64,000 nucleotides of DNA from Kosakonia oryzendophytica (GCF_900094925.1 NZ_FMAY01000006.1:265328-329327), one strand, 5' to 3'. Shown: positions 32,622-44,141, counted from the stretch's first letter. A program made the numbers and translations. The notes: generated by a model from the letters alone, not told the origin.

Positions 32622-34127
32622 TTATGAGGCTAACGACAACTCGTCTTTCTGATGATGGGCTAACCACTGTGCAACGCGGGATTGCTCTTCTGCATTTAAC
32701 CACATCCCGAGTTTGGTGCGACGCCAGATGGCGTCATCCAGGCGCTTAACCCATTCATGTTCTACCAGGTAGCGCAGTTCCGCCTCATAGAGCTCGTGAC
32801 CAAAATGCTCACCCAGGTCTTCAAGACTGCTGGCATTCTCGAGAATAAGGTCGCTGTTGCTACCGTAGGTACGGGCGAAATGGCGTGCCAGCGACTCGCT
32901 AATAAAGGGGTAACGGCGACGCAGTTTTGCTGCGTAATCATCACGATCGCCAGCGATCTCCCCGCCTGGCAGAACGCAGTTTTTGGTCCAGGCCGGGCCA
33001 ATACCTTTGTAATACGGTGTCAGTTTTTCCAGCGCATGTTCGGCCAGCTTACGGTAGGTCGTGAGCTTACCGCCAAAGACCGACAACAACGGCGCCTGGC
33101 CGTTATCATCATGGATATCCAGCGTGTAGTCGCGCGTGATGGCCTGCGGTGAGTCCGATTCGTCGTCACACAGTGGTCGCACGCCAGAGTAGGTCCAGGC
33201 AATATCTTCGCGGCTCAGCTGTTTCCGGAAGTGGGCGTTATACACTTTCAACAGGTAGTTGATCTCGCTCTCTTCGATCTCCACGTGTTTCGGATCGCCT
33301 TTATATTCGACATCGGTGGTGCCGATAATAGAGAACTCATCCATCCACGGAATAACAAACACAATGCGCTTATCTTCGTTTTGCAGAATATAAGCCTGTT
33401 TCTGCGAGTGCACGCGCGGCACCACAATGTGGCTGCCTTTGATCAGGCGAATACCATACGGCGAGGGCAAATGCATACCGTCGTCAAAGAACTGTTTCAC
33501 CCACGGTCCCGTTGCGTTCACCAGACCGCGTGCCTGCCAGCTATATTTTTCCCCGGTGTCGATATCTTCCGCTTCGACAATCCACATTCCATTTTCGCGA
33601 CGCGCACGGGTGGCGCGAGTGCGGGTTAACACGTCGCCGCCTTTACGCTCTACCATCTGCGCATTGGCAAGCACCAGTCGCGCATCGTCGACCCAGCAGT
33701 CAGAATATTCGAAACCGCGCACGATTTCCGGTTTGAGTACCGATTCTGCGCCAAAACGCAAACCGGTAGATGACGGCAGGCTGGTACGTTTGCCCAGGTG
33801 ATCGTACATAAACAGACCAATACGGATCATCCATGCCGGACGTAAATGCGGGCGGTGCGGCAGGCGGAAACGCATCGGGAAAGCGATATGCGGCGCCATT
33901 TTCAATAATACTTCGCGTTCGGCGAGCGCTTCGCTCACCAGACGGAATTCATAGTGTTCAAGGTAGCGCAGCCCGCCGTGGATCAATTTGGAGCTGGCGC
34001 TGGAGGTGGCGCAGGCTAAATCCTGGGCTTCCAGCATCAGCACGGATAAACCCCGCCCTGCGGCGTCTGCCGCGATACCGGCACCGTTGATGCCCCCGCC
34101 TATCACAATCAGATCTTTGGTTTCCAT
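32622..34127 (-). CDS. glpD: GlpD, aerobic glycerol-3-phosphate dehydrogenase
   Basis: 501-residue FAD enzyme attached to the inner face of the membrane; it oxidises glycerol-3-phosphate to dihydroxyacetone phosphate and passes electrons to ubiquinone. FAD motif GGGINGAG is at residues 10-17, followed by SSKLIHGGLRYLE. The substrate arginine is in TYSGVRPLCDDE, and SVFGGKLTTYRKLAEHALE is the flavin-proximal family signature. The start METKDLIVIGG matches E. coli; an in-frame ATG five codons upstream is less likely. Divergent from glpEGR. Confidence 0.97.
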   Translation of the reverse strand: METKDLIVIGGGINGAGIAADAAGRGLSVLMLEAQDLACATSSASSKLIHGGLRYLEHYEFRLVSEALAEREVLLKMAPHIAFPMRFRLPHRPHLRPAWMIRIGLFMYDHLGKRTSLPSSTGLRFGAESVLKPEIVRGFEYSDCWVDDARLVLANAQMVERKGGDVLTRTRATRARRENGMWIVEAEDIDTGEKYSWQARGLVNATGPWVKQFFDDGMHLPSPYGIRLIKGSHIVVPRVHSQKQAYILQNEDKRIVFVIPWMDEFSIIGTTDVEYKGDPKHVEIEESEINYLLKVYNAHFRKQLSREDIAWTYSGVRPLCDDESDSPQAITRDYTLDIHDDNGQAPLLSVFGGKLTTYRKLAEHALEKLTPYYKGIGPAWTKNCVLPGGEIAGDRDDYAAKLRRRYPFISESLARHFARTYGSNSDLILENASSLEDLGEHFGHELYEAELRYLVEHEWVKRLDDAIWRRTKLGMWLNAEEQSRVAQWLAHHQKDELSLAS

Positions 34128-34160
34128 GCTACCCTCATGCACTTTCGTTAAAGCTCAAAA

Positions 34161-34178
34161 ATGTTCGATATCGCTCAT
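34161..34178 (-). promoter_or_regulatory. GlpR operator at the glpD promoter
   Basis: ATGTTCGATATCGCTCAT (34161-34178) is a palindrome with one mismatch class to the GlpR consensus WATGTTCGWT-AWCGAACATW. It lies 34 bases upstream of the glpD start. A poorer half-site, ATGAACG, follows at 34187. Induction of glpD by glycerol-3-phosphate is expected. Confidence 0.75.
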
Positions 34179-34316
34179 AATAGCAAATGAACGCGCCATT
34201 GGTAACATCAAAAAAACAATTTAGAGTGATATGCATAACATAATGGCGTTTACCTGCCGTCACGACGTACACTTGACAGGAGAATAGCCATTCCCTGTGT
34301 CAATTAAGAGAAAGCC

Positions 34317-34646
34317 ATGGAACACTTTGAGTGCATTAACGTAGAAGAAACCCATCAAAAACTGCATCAGCAACAGGCTGTGCTGGTGGATATCCGCGAT
34401 CCGCAAAGCTTTGCCATGGGCCATACGCCGGGGGCGTTTCACCTGACCAACGACACGCTGGGCGCGTTTATGCGCGAAAACGACTTCGATACGCCGGTAA
34501 TGGTGATGTGCTACCACGGCAACAGCAGTAAAGGCGCAGCGCAATATCTGCTGCAACAGGGGTACGATCAGGTTTACAGTGTCGACGGCGGTTTCGATGC
34601 CTGGCATCGCCATTTCCCGGCTGAAGTGGCACACGGCACGCTTTAG
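34317..34646 (+). CDS. glpE: GlpE, thiosulfate sulfurtransferase (rhodanese)
   Basis: 109-residue single-domain rhodanese of the cytoplasm. The active-site loop [10 protein letters not shown] has the catalytic cysteine at residue 65, as in E. coli GlpE, and [19 protein letters not shown] is the CH2A motif. It transfers sulfur from thiosulfate to cyanide or thioredoxin in vitro; physiological role uncertain. First gene of glpEGR; glpG follows after 44 bases. Confidence 0.96.
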   Translation: MEHFECINVEETHQKLHQQQAVLVDIRDPQSFAMGHTPGAFHLTNDTLGAFMRENDFDTPVMVMCYHGNSSKGAAQYLLQQGYDQVYSVDGGFDAWHRHFPAEVAHGTL

Positions 34647-34690
34647 ACCGCTATACTGTCTCTCTTTGTACGGATTAAGCGACGCCTGTC

Positions 34691-35521
34691 ATGTTGATGA
34701 TTACCTCTTTTGCTAACCCTCGCGTCGCCCAGGCGTTTGTTGATTATATGCAGACCCAGGGTGTGATCCTGACCATTCAACACCATGTGCAAAGCGACAT
34801 CTGGCTCGCAGATGAGAGCCAGCTTGAGCGCGTGCGAGCAGAACTTGCGCGTTTTATTGAAAACCCCACCGATCCGCGTTATCTCGCGGCGAGCTGGCAA
34901 TCCGGGCAAACCGGCAGTGGCCTGCATTACCGCCGTTTCCCGTTGAAGGCGGCAATACGTGAACGCAGCGGTCCCTTAACGCTGATCATTTCCGCGCTTA
35001 GCATATTCGTGTTTGTATTGATGAATATTGTTGGCGACCAAACGGTGATGATGTGGCTGGCCTGGCCGTGGGATGCCAGCGTGCAGTTTGAGGTATGGCG
35101 CTATTTCGCCCATGCAGTAATGCATTTTTCCCTGGTGCACATCATCTTCAACCTCTTTTGGTGGTGGTATCTTGGCGGCGCGGTGGAAAAGCGGCTGGGC
35201 AGCGGAAAACTGTTGGTGATCACCGTGATCAGTGCGCTGTTGAGCGGTTTTGTTCAGTACCACCTAACCGGACCCTGGTTTGGCGGTTTATCCGGCGTGG
35301 TCTATGCGCTGATTGGCTATGTCTGGCTGCATGGCGTGCGCGATCCGCAACCGCAGGTCGCCCTGCCTAATGGGCTGTTTATCTTTACGGTGGCATTGAT
35401 GGTGGCGGAGTGGTTTGGCCTGACGGGCTTCGCCATCGCCAGCGGCGCGCATACTGCCGGCCTGCTGATTGGGTTGGCGATGGCGCTGGTGGACTCACAG
35501 AATGTGCGAAAACGAACATAA
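34691..35521 (+). CDS. glpG: GlpG, rhomboid intramembrane serine protease
   Basis: 276 residues, same length as E. coli GlpG. A cytoplasmic N-domain (residues 1-90) precedes six transmembrane helices. The catalytic serine is in [10 protein letters not shown] (Ser201) and the histidine in [10 protein letters not shown] (His254); the oxyanion [15 protein letters not shown] has the conserved His150 and Asn154. It cleaves membrane-spanning substrates. In E. coli it helps remove orphan membrane subunits. Confidence 0.97.
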   Translation: MLMITSFANPRVAQAFVDYMQTQGVILTIQHHVQSDIWLADESQLERVRAELARFIENPTDPRYLAASWQSGQTGSGLHYRRFPLKAAIRERSGPLTLIISALSIFVFVLMNIVGDQTVMMWLAWPWDASVQFEVWRYFAHAVMHFSLVHIIFNLFWWWYLGGAVEKRLGSGKLLVITVISALLSGFVQYHLTGPWFGGLSGVVYALIGYVWLHGVRDPQPQVALPNGLFIFTVALMVAEWFGLTGFAIASGAHTAGLLIGLAMALVDSQNVRKRT

Positions 35522-35538
35522 TTCTTCAGGGACAATTC

Positions 35539-36297
35539 ATGAAACAAACACAGCGTCATGACGCGATTATTGAACTGGTTAAACAACAGGGATATGTCAG
35601 TACCGAAGAGCTGGTCGAACAATTTTCCGTTAGCCCGCAGACTATTCGTCGCGATCTGAACGACCTGGCCGATCAAAATAAAATTTTACGTCATCATGGC
35701 GGTGCGGCGTTGCCGTCCAGTTCGGTGAATACCCCCTGGCACGATCGTAAATCGACGCAGACCGCAGAAAAAGAGCGTATTGCGCGCAAAGTCGCGGAGC
35801 AAATCCCCAACGGCGCAACGCTGTTTATTGATATCGGCACCACGCCGGAAGCGGTAGCCCATGCGTTACTCGATCACAGCGACTTGCGCGTGGTGACCAA
35901 CAACCTGAATGTCGCCAATACCTTAATGAAGAAAGATGATTTTCGCGTCATTCTGGCGGGCGGGGAGTTGCGTAGCCGCGATGGCGGAATAGTCGGGGAG
36001 GCGACCCTCGATTTTATCTCTCAGTTCCGTCTCGATTTTGGCATCCTCGGCATCAGCGGCATTGACGCCGATGGTTCGCTGCTGGAATTTGATTACCATG
36101 AAGTGCGCACCAAACGCGCGATTATCGAAAATTCGCGCCACGTCATGCTGGTGGTCGATCACTCGAAATTTGGTCGCAACGCGATGGTCAATATGGGCAG
36201 CATCAGCATGGTAGATGCGGTCTACACCGATATCATGCCGCCTGCTGGCGTGATGAAAGTGATTACTAACAGCAATATTCAGCTTGAGCTGTGCTGA
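35539..36297 (+). CDS. glpR: GlpR, DeoR-family repressor of the glycerol-3-phosphate regulon
   Basis: 252-residue intact repressor. N-terminal winged helix YVSTEELVEQFSVSPQTIRR (residues 19-38) binds operators such as that at 34161-34178. The C-terminal sugar-phosphate sensor (TLFIDIGTTPEAVAHAL, VTNNLNVA, GILGISGID) binds the inducer glycerol-3-phosphate. The ATG at 35539 follows CAGGGA; an earlier in-frame start inside glpG is rejected. Confidence 0.96.
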   Translation: MKQTQRHDAIIELVKQQGYVSTEELVEQFSVSPQTIRRDLNDLADQNKILRHHGGAALPSSSVNTPWHDRKSTQTAEKERIARKVAEQIPNGATLFIDIGTTPEAVAHALLDHSDLRVVTNNLNVANTLMKKDDFRVILAGGELRSRDGGIVGEATLDFISQFRLDFGILGISGIDADGSLLEFDYHEVRTKRAIIENSRHVMLVVDHSKFGRNAMVNMGSISMVDAVYTDIMPPAGVMKVITNSNIQLELC

Positions 36298-36308
36298 CAG
36301 AGTGCGAT

Positions 36309-36336
36309 GTCTGACGGCACCGTGCCGCCGTCAGAC
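36309..36336. terminator. Hairpin between glpR and malT overlapping the malT stop
   Basis: GTCTGACGGC (36309-36318) is the exact inverse of GCCGTCAGAC (36327-36336), loop of eight. The right arm covers the malT stop codon (36331-36333) and the codon before it. The two genes converge, so it should serve both. Confidence 0.7.
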
Positions 36337-39036
36337 GCCATACCCCATGATTTTCAGTAACTGCTGCGCGTGCTGGACTGCATCCTGACGGTGAGCAACG
36401 CCGAGTTTTTGGTAAAGATTGCGGATATGGGTTTTGATGGTGGTCGCGGCGACAGCCAGCTCCCCGGCAATCTGTTCGTTGCTGTAACCGGAGTAGATAA
36501 GCCCAAGCACCTGCCATTCACGCTGGGTTAACGGACTGGTGCGGATCAGTTCCGGTACTTCCGGGTGGGTCAGCAGTCGTTCAACAAAACTCTCATCGAA
36601 ATGGGCGAATTTATGCCGGTGGTGCTGGTTTATCTCGCGCAGAATACGCTGGGCGCGGTGCTGATCCAGCTCCGGCAGCGTATTGAGCTGAATTAACTGA
36701 CGCAACTGCTGCGCCATCGCCTCGCCTTCAATCACAAAGTGGCTGATAAACCCGGTGCGGTTAGCCAGTTGCAAGGCCTCCAGCAGTACGCGCTGAGCAT
36801 CGTTTTTACGCCCGGCTTGCCAGTAAAGTTGATTAAGCAACAGCAGATTGCGGTTGACGTCGCTCATCAGTCGCAGGCTGCGCGCGTTTTCATTCAGCTC
36901 TTCCAGCACCATTTCCGCCGGGTCGAAATCCCCCAACAGGATCTGTGCGCGGGCGATGTTGCGCCACTGGCTTTGCAGGAAATGGTTATTGGCGAACTCG
37001 GGTTTTGGCGTCTGGCGCAGCCACTGCGCAGCGGCTTTCTTGTCATTGGTCATTTGCCAGTAAATGACCCGGACTTTATCGGCGTTCGACACCCAGTCGC
37101 TGTGGTACTGACCGTTGCCAAGCAGGTTTTCCAGGCGGTGCAGATGGCTGCGGGCATTATCCAGATCGCCGCGCGCCAGGGAATTTTGCACCACCAGCGC
37201 CAGGCATTGCAGTTGCTGTTGCGGTTGCAATGCGGACAGGACTTCCAGCCCCTGACGCGCCACGGCTTCTGATTCATCCAGCCGCGCCCATGCCCAGAGA
37301 AGCTGCGCACGAATGCGTAACAAGAATTCGTGCATCGGCAGTTGTTCGAGGTGTTGTTCGCGGATCAGCGTAAAGCCTTTCTCCTGCATCTCCCAGGCGG
37401 CCTGCAAAAAGCCCTGCGCAAAGAGGATTTCGCTCTGTTGGATCAGGCTCCACAGCGCGTAATGCCAGACATCGTGGCGGCGGGCCATCTGCTCGGTTTG
37501 CTGCATCACCGACAGCGAACTGGTCAGCTCGCCTTTACAGTGCAACACTTCGCCATGCACGGAGGTGGCGACAATACGGCTGTAGTAGTTCGCCAACGGC
37601 AGCTCATCCAACGCAACCATTGCCAGCCGCTCCGCTTCAACAGGATCGCCATGGTTAATGGCGACCTGAGCACGCAGGGCATTGAAATCGCCGTGCAATG
37701 AAGAGTCCATCTGCGTGGTCATCTCTTGCTCAGCACGGGCCAGTAACATATTCACTTCACCATAGCGATGCTGGCTCTGCATCAACCAGGCCTGTAACAG
37801 CACCAGACGCGGGTTCTCCAGCAGGCTTTCCCATGGCAGCGCTTTCAGCGACTCTTCCAGTACGCTCAGTTCGCTATGGTTAAAGAGTCCCCAGGCGTGA
37901 TGCAGCAGAATGTCCCGCAGCATAACGCCATCGCCAGCGGCCAGTGCGTGGTGAATGGCTTCGCTTGGGAAGCCTTGCGCCATCCAGCTTTCCGCCGCTG
38001 CGCGGTGGATATCCGGCAGTTCGGTCGCCAGTTCCCATTGACAGCGCTGGCGCAGGAAACTGCCGAACAGCGGGTGATAACTAAACCACTCGCCGGAATC
38101 ATCCATACGTTGCAGGAAGAGCCCCTGGCGTTCGATCTCCTCCAGGCGCATTTGCCCATTCTCTTCGCCGGTCACCCGGACAATCAGGGCATCATTCATT
38201 GAGCGTAGCAGCGCGCTTTTTAGCAGGAACTTACGGGTATCGGTATCAACATTATCCAGCACCTCATCCACCAGGTAGTCGGAGAGATGGGTGGCGTTAA
38301 TTCCTGACAAACGGCGCGCGGACTGATGTGGGGCACTGTGGTTTTGCCGGGCGGAAAGCGCGATGAGTTGGAGCGCGGTGGCCCAGCCCGCGACATCATC
38401 GCACAGGCGGCCGCTTTCTGCGGCTTCGATAGGTGACGCCAGGCGACAATCAAAAAACTGTTTGGCCTCCTGGTGGGTAAAGGCCAGTTGCTGACTGCCC
38501 ACTTCCAGTAACTGTTCACGCACGCGCAGGTTGGCAATGCCTAACTGAGGTAAGTTGCGTGATAGCACAAACAGCGTCAGGTTTTCCGGTTGATGGCGCA
38601 GGAAGAAACGCATGGCATCGTGGATTACCGGGTTCGTTATTAGATGGTAATCGTCAATCACCAAATACAACGGCCGCTGCCATTCAGTCAGTTCCACGAA
38701 CAGTTGAGAAAAGAGTGAGGCCAGGCTGGCGTACTGGCGTTTTTGCGCCATCGCCTCGCTTCTTGCGCAGTGACCACCTGTCGCCTGCTGGATAGCGGCG
38801 ACAAAGTAGCTGGCAAAACGTTCTTGTTGGTTATCTCCTTCGTCCAGCGAGAACCAGCCAATGTCATTTTTACCGGCCGCCCATTGGGAAATGAGCGTTG
38901 TTTTTCCGTAACCCGCAGGGCTTGTGATCAGCACAAGCCGATAATTGTTGGCGCCGGAAAGTTTCGCCAGCAAACGTTCACGCACCACCGTGTGGTCGAG
39001 ACGAACCGGACGACTTAATTTTGACGGAATCAACAT
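36331..39036 (-). CDS. malT: MalT, ATP-dependent activator of the maltose regulon
   Basis: 901-residue STAND-family activator, same length as E. coli MalT. N-terminal NTPase: Walker A SPAGYGKT (residues 39-46), Walker [10 protein letters not shown] near 125. A superhelical sensor of TPR-like repeats (about 440-800) binds maltotriose. The C-terminal LuxR-type helix-turn-helix is [20 protein letters not shown], then [13 protein letters not shown]. It activates malPQ and the other mal operons. The start [10 protein letters not shown] was chosen from homology over an in-frame ATG eight codons upstream. Confidence 0.97.
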   Translation of the reverse strand: MLIPSKLSRPVRLDHTVVRERLLAKLSGANNYRLVLITSPAGYGKTTLISQWAAGKNDIGWFSLDEGDNQQERFASYFVAAIQQATGGHCARSEAMAQKRQYASLASLFSQLFVELTEWQRPLYLVIDDYHLITNPVIHDAMRFFLRHQPENLTLFVLSRNLPQLGIANLRVREQLLEVGSQQLAFTHQEAKQFFDCRLASPIEAAESGRLCDDVAGWATALQLIALSARQNHSAPHQSARRLSGINATHLSDYLVDEVLDNVDTDTRKFLLKSALLRSMNDALIVRVTGEENGQMRLEEIERQGLFLQRMDDSGEWFSYHPLFGSFLRQRCQWELATELPDIHRAAAESWMAQGFPSEAIHHALAAGDGVMLRDILLHHAWGLFNHSELSVLEESLKALPWESLLENPRLVLLQAWLMQSQHRYGEVNMLLARAEQEMTTQMDSSLHGDFNALRAQVAINHGDPVEAERLAMVALDELPLANYYSRIVATSVHGEVLHCKGELTSSLSVMQQTEQMARRHDVWHYALWSLIQQSEILFAQGFLQAAWEMQEKGFTLIREQHLEQLPMHEFLLRIRAQLLWAWARLDESEAVARQGLEVLSALQPQQQLQCLALVVQNSLARGDLDNARSHLHRLENLLGNGQYHSDWVSNADKVRVIYWQMTNDKKAAAQWLRQTPKPEFANNHFLQSQWRNIARAQILLGDFDPAEMVLEELNENARSLRLMSDVNRNLLLLNQLYWQAGRKNDAQRVLLEALQLANRTGFISHFVIEGEAMAQQLRQLIQLNTLPELDQHRAQRILREINQHHRHKFAHFDESFVERLLTHPEVPELIRTSPLTQREWQVLGLIYSGYSNEQIAGELAVAATTIKTHIRNLYQKLGVAHRQDAVQHAQQLLKIMGYGV

Positions 39037-39094
39037 AGTTATCACTTCACTGTGAGGCAAACTGGGGGGATGATTTTTTTTGCGCTTCGTAATT

Positions 39095-39175
39095 AATACT
39101 AATAAGGTCGGTCAGATGTGAGTTTATTGCAAGTTATGTCCAAATCTGACGATTGTGAATTTGCACCATGTCACA
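39095..39175 (-). promoter_or_regulatory. malT promoter with CRP-type site
   Basis: Read on the minus strand, TGTGACATGGTGCAAA (plus 39160-39175) resembles the E. coli malT CRP site, which also has a poor right half. Downstream, the segment CTTATTAGTATTAATTACG (plus 39088-39106) resembles the E. coli malT -10 and start region. Expression should need cAMP-CRP. The exact start is not determined. Confidence 0.65.
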
Positions 39176-39651
39176 TTTTTATTTCCGTAATGAATAAATT
39201 AAGAACAATAGTTACAAAAGTCGTGGGGGCAGAATTGGCGGGCTGTCCAGGTCTGTCGCGTGGTGCGTTTGTTAACGTTCCGCGTCCCGGAAAGCTATTT
39301 ATCTCTGTCGGGGTTAAATCGCACAAATAGCGAAACCGTGAGAACCAGATTTTAAATGAATTTAATATCTGCCGGTTTTCACAGATGAGCAAAACCAATT
39401 TCTTCTGAAACGACATTTCATATCCTTTTTCCCCTTCGTTAAAACGGCGCGCATTTTTCCGTCTCGTTTTGCTGCTTTTTGTTTGAAAAATGTGCAAAAG
39501 AGACGCTACCTTTAAGTGGCGGCGATCACAATTTTCGCTCATCCCCGCTACTCCTCCCCGGCTAATCCCAGGCAGGATGAGGAACTCATAAACTGAGCCT
39601 GGCACACTAGCGCTAACGTCGATTTAATTCACAAAAGGACCCGGATTCTTT
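39176..39651 (+). promoter_or_regulatory. malP upstream region with MalT boxes
   Basis: Three sequences close to the MalT box GGGGAKGAGG occur just upstream of malP. Two are inverted (plus-strand CTCATCCCC at 39538-39546 and CTCCTCCCC at 39551-39559) and one is direct (GGATGAGG, 39575-39582). They are followed by a CATAAAC sequence that may hold the -10. The remaining part, about 360 bases between the malT promoter and these boxes, contains no gene I can support. Confidence 0.7.
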
Positions 39652-42045
39652 ATGTCAAAGCCAACGTTTGATAAAGCGCAGTTTGAAGCGGCCCTCACTC
39701 GCCAGTGGCAGCGTTTGGGGTTGGCGGCTGCAACGGAAATGACCACCCGTCAGTGGTGGCACGCAGTCAGCGGCGCGCTGGCGGAACTGCTGGCAGCACA
39801 GCCTGCGCCGAAAGCGGAGAAAAAGCAGCGCCATGTTAACTACATCTCGATGGAGTTTTTAATTGGTCGCCTGACGGGCAACAATCTGCTTAATCTGGGG
39901 TGGTATCAGGATGTGGCGGCGGTGCTGGATACGCACGCGATAAATCTTAGCGATCTGCTGGAAGAGGAGATCGATCCGGCGTTAGGCAACGGTGGGCTTG
40001 GGCGACTGGCAGCCTGTTTTCTGGACTCAATGGCGACGGTGGGACAATCCGCCACAGGCTATGGGCTGAATTACCAGTATGGCCTGTTCCGTCAATCTTT
40101 TGTCGACGGCCAACAACATGAAGCGCCGGATGACTGGCATCGTCGCAGCTACCCGTGGTTCAGCCACAACGAACAGCTGGACGTGCACGTAGGTATTGGC
40201 GGTAAGGTCAGCAAAGAGGGGCTGTGGCAACCGGCATTTACCCTGGTTGGCGAAGCCTGGGATCTGCCCGTTATTGGTTATCGCAACAGTGTGACGCAGC
40301 CGCTGCGTCTGTGGCAGGCGACGCATGCTCATCCGTTTGATCTGACCAAATTTAACGACGGTGATTTCCTGCGTGCCGAGCAAACCGGCATTGACGCAGA
40401 AAAACTCACCAAGGTGCTGTATCCCAATGACAACCACCAGGCCGGGAAAAAACTGCGCCTGATGCAGCAATATTTTCAGTGCGCCTGTTCGGTGGCTGAT
40501 ATTCTGCGCCGCCACCATCTGGCAGGACGCAAACTGGCGCAACTGCCGGATTTTGAAGTTATCCAGTTAAACGACACTCACCCGACCATTGCCATCCCGG
40601 AACTGCTGCGCGTGTTGCTTGATGAGCATCAACTGAGCTGGGATGAGGCCTGGGCGATCACCAGCCGGACCTTTGCTTACACCAACCATACCTTGATGCC
40701 GGAAGCGCTGGAGTGCTGGGACGAAACCCTGGTAAAAGCGCTGCTGCCGCGCCATATGCAGATAATTAAGCAGATCAACGACAAGTTTAAGGTACTGGTC
40801 GAGAAGACCTGGCCTGGCGACAAGGCGGTATGGGCTAAGCTGGCGGTGGTGCATCACAAACAGGTGCGAATGGCGAATTTGTGCGTGGTCGGGGGGTTTG
40901 CGGTAAACGGGGTCGCAGCGCTGCATTCGGACCTGGTCGTCAAAGATCTGTTCCCGGAATACCACCAGTTATGGCCGGGTAAATTCCACAATGTGACCAA
41001 CGGTATTACCCCACGCCGTTGGATTAAGCAGTGCAACCCCTTGCTGGCAGCGTTGCTGGATAAAACGCTGAAAAAAGAGTGGGCTAACGATCTCGATCAG
41101 CTGATTAATCTGGAGAAATACGCTGATGATGCGGCGTTCCGCCAGCAATATCGCGAGATCAAACAGCAGAACAAGATCCGTCTGGCGGCCTTTGTCAAAG
41201 CCCGTACCGGTATTGAGATCAACCCACAGGCGCTATTTGATATTCAGATCAAACGCCTTCACGAGTACAAACGCCAGCATCTCGGTCTGTTGCATATCAT
41301 TGCGCTGTATAACGAGATCCGCGAAAACCCGAAGGCCGACCGTGTGCCGCGCGTATTCCTGTTTGGCGCGAAAGCCGCGCCGGGTTATTACCTGGCGAAA
41401 AACATTATCTATGCCATTAACAAAGTGGCGGAGGTGATCAACAACGACGCGAAGGTGGGCGACAAACTGAAGGTGGTGTTCCTGCCGGATTATTGTGTGT
41501 CGGCAGCGGAAAAACTGATCCCGGCGGCGGATGTTTCCGAACAGATTTCTACCGCCGGTAAGGAAGCCTCCGGCACCGGCAATATGAAGCTGGCGCTGAA
41601 TGGCGCGCTCACCGTGGGGACGCTGGACGGCGCGAATGTCGAGATTGCCGAGCAGGTTGGCGAAGAGAATATCTTTATCTTCGGCCATACCGTTGAGCAG
41701 GTGAAAGCGTTGAAAGCTAAAGGCTACGATCCGCTGAAATGGCGCAAGAAAGACAAGCAACTGGATGCGGTGCTGAAAGCGCTGGAGAGCGGGAAGTTTA
41801 GCGGCGGCGACAAGCATGCGTTTGATCAAATGCTGCATAGCATTGGCAAACAGGGCGGCGATCCGTACCTGGTACTGGCGGATTTCAGCGCCTATGTGGC
41901 AGCGCAAAAACGTGTCGATGCACTGTATCGCGATCAGGAGGCCTGGAGCCGTGCTGCGATCCTCAATACCGCCCGCTGCGGTATGTTCAGCTCCGATCGC
42001 TCGATTCGTGATTATCAAACCCGTATCTGGCAGGCGAAACGCTAA
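39652..42045 (+). CDS. malP: MalP, maltodextrin phosphorylase
   Basis: 797-residue GT35 enzyme, same length as E. coli MalP; releases glucose-1-phosphate from linear maltodextrins. Pyridoxal phosphate lysine in [29 protein letters not shown] and [15 protein letters not shown] are shared with GlgP. It differs from GlgP in lacking the N-terminal SIEALKHSI extension. It is followed by malQ after nine bases. Controlled by MalT. Confidence 0.97.
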   Translation: MSKPTFDKAQFEAALTRQWQRLGLAAATEMTTRQWWHAVSGALAELLAAQPAPKAEKKQRHVNYISMEFLIGRLTGNNLLNLGWYQDVAAVLDTHAINLSDLLEEEIDPALGNGGLGRLAACFLDSMATVGQSATGYGLNYQYGLFRQSFVDGQQHEAPDDWHRRSYPWFSHNEQLDVHVGIGGKVSKEGLWQPAFTLVGEAWDLPVIGYRNSVTQPLRLWQATHAHPFDLTKFNDGDFLRAEQTGIDAEKLTKVLYPNDNHQAGKKLRLMQQYFQCACSVADILRRHHLAGRKLAQLPDFEVIQLNDTHPTIAIPELLRVLLDEHQLSWDEAWAITSRTFAYTNHTLMPEALECWDETLVKALLPRHMQIIKQINDKFKVLVEKTWPGDKAVWAKLAVVHHKQVRMANLCVVGGFAVNGVAALHSDLVVKDLFPEYHQLWPGKFHNVTNGITPRRWIKQCNPLLAALLDKTLKKEWANDLDQLINLEKYADDAAFRQQYREIKQQNKIRLAAFVKARTGIEINPQALFDIQIKRLHEYKRQHLGLLHIIALYNEIRENPKADRVPRVFLFGAKAAPGYYLAKNIIYAINKVAEVINNDAKVGDKLKVVFLPDYCVSAAEKLIPAADVSEQISTAGKEASGTGNMKLALNGALTVGTLDGANVEIAEQVGEENIFIFGHTVEQVKALKAKGYDPLKWRKKDKQLDAVLKALESGKFSGGDKHAFDQMLHSIGKQGGDPYLVLADFSAYVAAQKRVDALYRDQEAWSRAAILNTARCGMFSSDRSIRDYQTRIWQAKR

Positions 42046-42054
42046 GGAAGCGCA

Positions 42055-44139
42055 ATGGAAAGCAAACGTCTGGAGCATGCCGCGCTGGCGGCGGGGATCA
42101 GCCCTGACTACATCAATGCGCACGGCAAACCGCAGTCCATTACTGCGCTCACCAAACGGCGGTTGCTGGAGGCCATGCATCCGGCTCCTGCGACAGGCAC
42201 AGTTTCACCTGTGCCACCGGTGCAGGTTTTTATCCGCGGCAAAAAGAAGGTACTGCCGGTGCAGGGCAAAGGCGATTTCCGCTGGCATCTGACCACGGAA
42301 GCGGGCAAACAGCATACAGGCGAGGTGCGAGGCGGTGCGAACCTGGCGTTGCCAGGCGGGCTGGCGCTCGGCTATCACTCTCTGGTGCTGGAGCAGAAAG
42401 GCCAGCAATGGCCGTGCCGGTTAATTATCGCTCCGGCACGCTGTTACGAACCGCAGGCATTGCTGGAGGGGAAAAAGCTGTGGGGCGCTTGCGTTCAGCT
42501 TTACACCCTGCGTTCGCAGGATAACTGGGGCATTGGCGACTTTGGCGATCTGAAGGCGATGCTGGGCGAGGTGGCAAAGCGCGGCGGTGCGTTTATAGGT
42601 TTAAACCCTATTCATGCGCTCTATCCGGCGAACCCGGAGAGCGCCAGTCCGTACAGTCCGTCATCCCGGCGCTGGCTGAATATTATCTATATCGATGTTA
42701 ATGCCCTGACGGACTTTCGCGACAGTGAAGAGGCGCAGGCATGGTGGACGTTGCCCACGACGCAGCAAACGCTAGGTGCTGCGCGGGATGCCGAATGGGT
42801 GGATTACGCCACGGTGACCGCGTTGAAACTGGCGGCGCTGCGTATGGCATGGAAGCACTTTCGTCAGCGCGCCGCAGATGACGAACAAGCGTTAGCCTTC
42901 CGGGATTTTGTGCAGCAGGAGGGGGAAAGCCTGTATTGGCAGGCGGCATTTGATGCGCTACATGCCTGGCAGGTGCAGGAGGATGAATTGCGCTGGGGCT
43001 GGCCCGTATGGCCGGAAGGGTATCAGTCTATCCGAAGCCCGCAGGTGAAAGCGTTTTGTCAGCAACATGCCGACGAGGTGGATTTCTATCTCTGGCTTCA
43101 GTGGTTGGCGTATACGCAGTTTGCCGAATGCTGGGCGACAAGTCAGAACAACGGTATGCCGATTGGCCTGTACCGTGATTTGGCGGTAGGCGTGGCGGAA
43201 GGCGGTGCGGAAACCTGGTGCGATCGCGAGTTGTATTGCCTGAAAGCCTCCGTTGGCGCGCCACCGGATATTCTGGGGCCGCTGGGGCAAAACTGGGGGC
43301 TGCCGCCGATGGATCCGCATGTTATGCAGGCTCGTGGTTATGCGCCGTTTATCGATCTGCTACGCGCCAATATGAAAAGCTGTGGCGCGCTGCGTATTGA
43401 TCATGTGATGTCGATGCTGCGCTTATGGTGGATCCCTTACGGTGAAACCGCTGACCACGGGGCGTATGTGCAGTATCCGGTCGATGATCTGCTCGCTATT
43501 CTGGCGCTGGAAAGTCAGCGTCATCAGTGCATGGTGATTGGTGAGGATCTGGGTACGGTGCCGGTGGAGATTGTCGGTAAGCTGCGCAGTTGCGGCGTTT
43601 ACTCGTACAAGGTGCTCTATTTTGAAAGCGATCATGAAAAGACCTTCCGTACGCCGCAGGCCTATCCGCCACAGTCGATGGCGGTCGCCACCACGCATGA
43701 TCTGCCGACGTTACGGGGATACTGGGAGAGCGGCGATTTAACCCTCGGCAAAACCCTTGGGCTCTACCCGGATGAAGTGATATTGCGTGGACTGTATCAG
43801 GATCGCGAAAGGGCAAAACAGGGGTTACTGGATGCGTTGCATCAGTCCGGGTGCCTGCCAAAACGTGCCGGGCATAATGCCTCACGCATGCCGATGACGG
43901 CGATCCTTAATCGTGGGATGCAGCGTTTTATCGCGGATAGCAACAGCGCGTTACTGGGATTACAGCCGGAAGACTGGCTCGATATGCCAGGGCCGGTAAA
44001 CATTCCGGGCACCAGTTATCAGTATAAGAACTGGCGGCGTAAGCTGGCGGTTACGCTGGAGAAGATGTTTGCCGATGAGAAGGTTAACCGCCTGATTAAG
44101 GATCTCGATCGTCGCCGCAAAGCAGCAGGTAAACGCTAA
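42055..44139 (+). CDS. malQ: MalQ, 4-alpha-glucanotransferase (amylomaltase)
   Basis: 694-residue GH77 enzyme, same length as E. coli MalQ. It moves maltodextrin units between chains, giving glucose and longer dextrins for MalP. An N-terminal domain (residues 1-140) precedes the barrel. GVQLYTLRSQDNWGIGDFGDL type segment (ACVQLYTLRSQDNWGIGD), nucleophile aspartate in ALRIDHVMSMLRLWW, acid glutamate in VIGEDLGTVP and aspartate in VATTHDLPTLRGYW are all present. Confidence 0.97.
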   Translation: MESKRLEHAALAAGISPDYINAHGKPQSITALTKRRLLEAMHPAPATGTVSPVPPVQVFIRGKKKVLPVQGKGDFRWHLTTEAGKQHTGEVRGGANLALPGGLALGYHSLVLEQKGQQWPCRLIIAPARCYEPQALLEGKKLWGACVQLYTLRSQDNWGIGDFGDLKAMLGEVAKRGGAFIGLNPIHALYPANPESASPYSPSSRRWLNIIYIDVNALTDFRDSEEAQAWWTLPTTQQTLGAARDAEWVDYATVTALKLAALRMAWKHFRQRAADDEQALAFRDFVQQEGESLYWQAAFDALHAWQVQEDELRWGWPVWPEGYQSIRSPQVKAFCQQHADEVDFYLWLQWLAYTQFAECWATSQNNGMPIGLYRDLAVGVAEGGAETWCDRELYCLKASVGAPPDILGPLGQNWGLPPMDPHVMQARGYAPFIDLLRANMKSCGALRIDHVMSMLRLWWIPYGETADHGAYVQYPVDDLLAILALESQRHQCMVIGEDLGTVPVEIVGKLRSCGVYSYKVLYFESDHEKTFRTPQAYPPQSMAVATTHDLPTLRGYWESGDLTLGKTLGLYPDEVILRGLYQDRERAKQGLLDALHQSGCLPKRAGHNASRMPMTAILNRGMQRFIADSNSALLGLQPEDWLDMPGPVNIPGTSYQYKNWRRKLAVTLEKMFADEKVNRLIKDLDRRRKAAGKR

Positions 44140-44141
44140 TA

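Noticed and set aside
39171..39605. 144-codon minus-strand frame between malT and malP
   Set aside because: It runs through the MalT boxes and the malT CRP site, has no recognisable domain and no convincing ribosome site. Regulatory DNA explains the region better.
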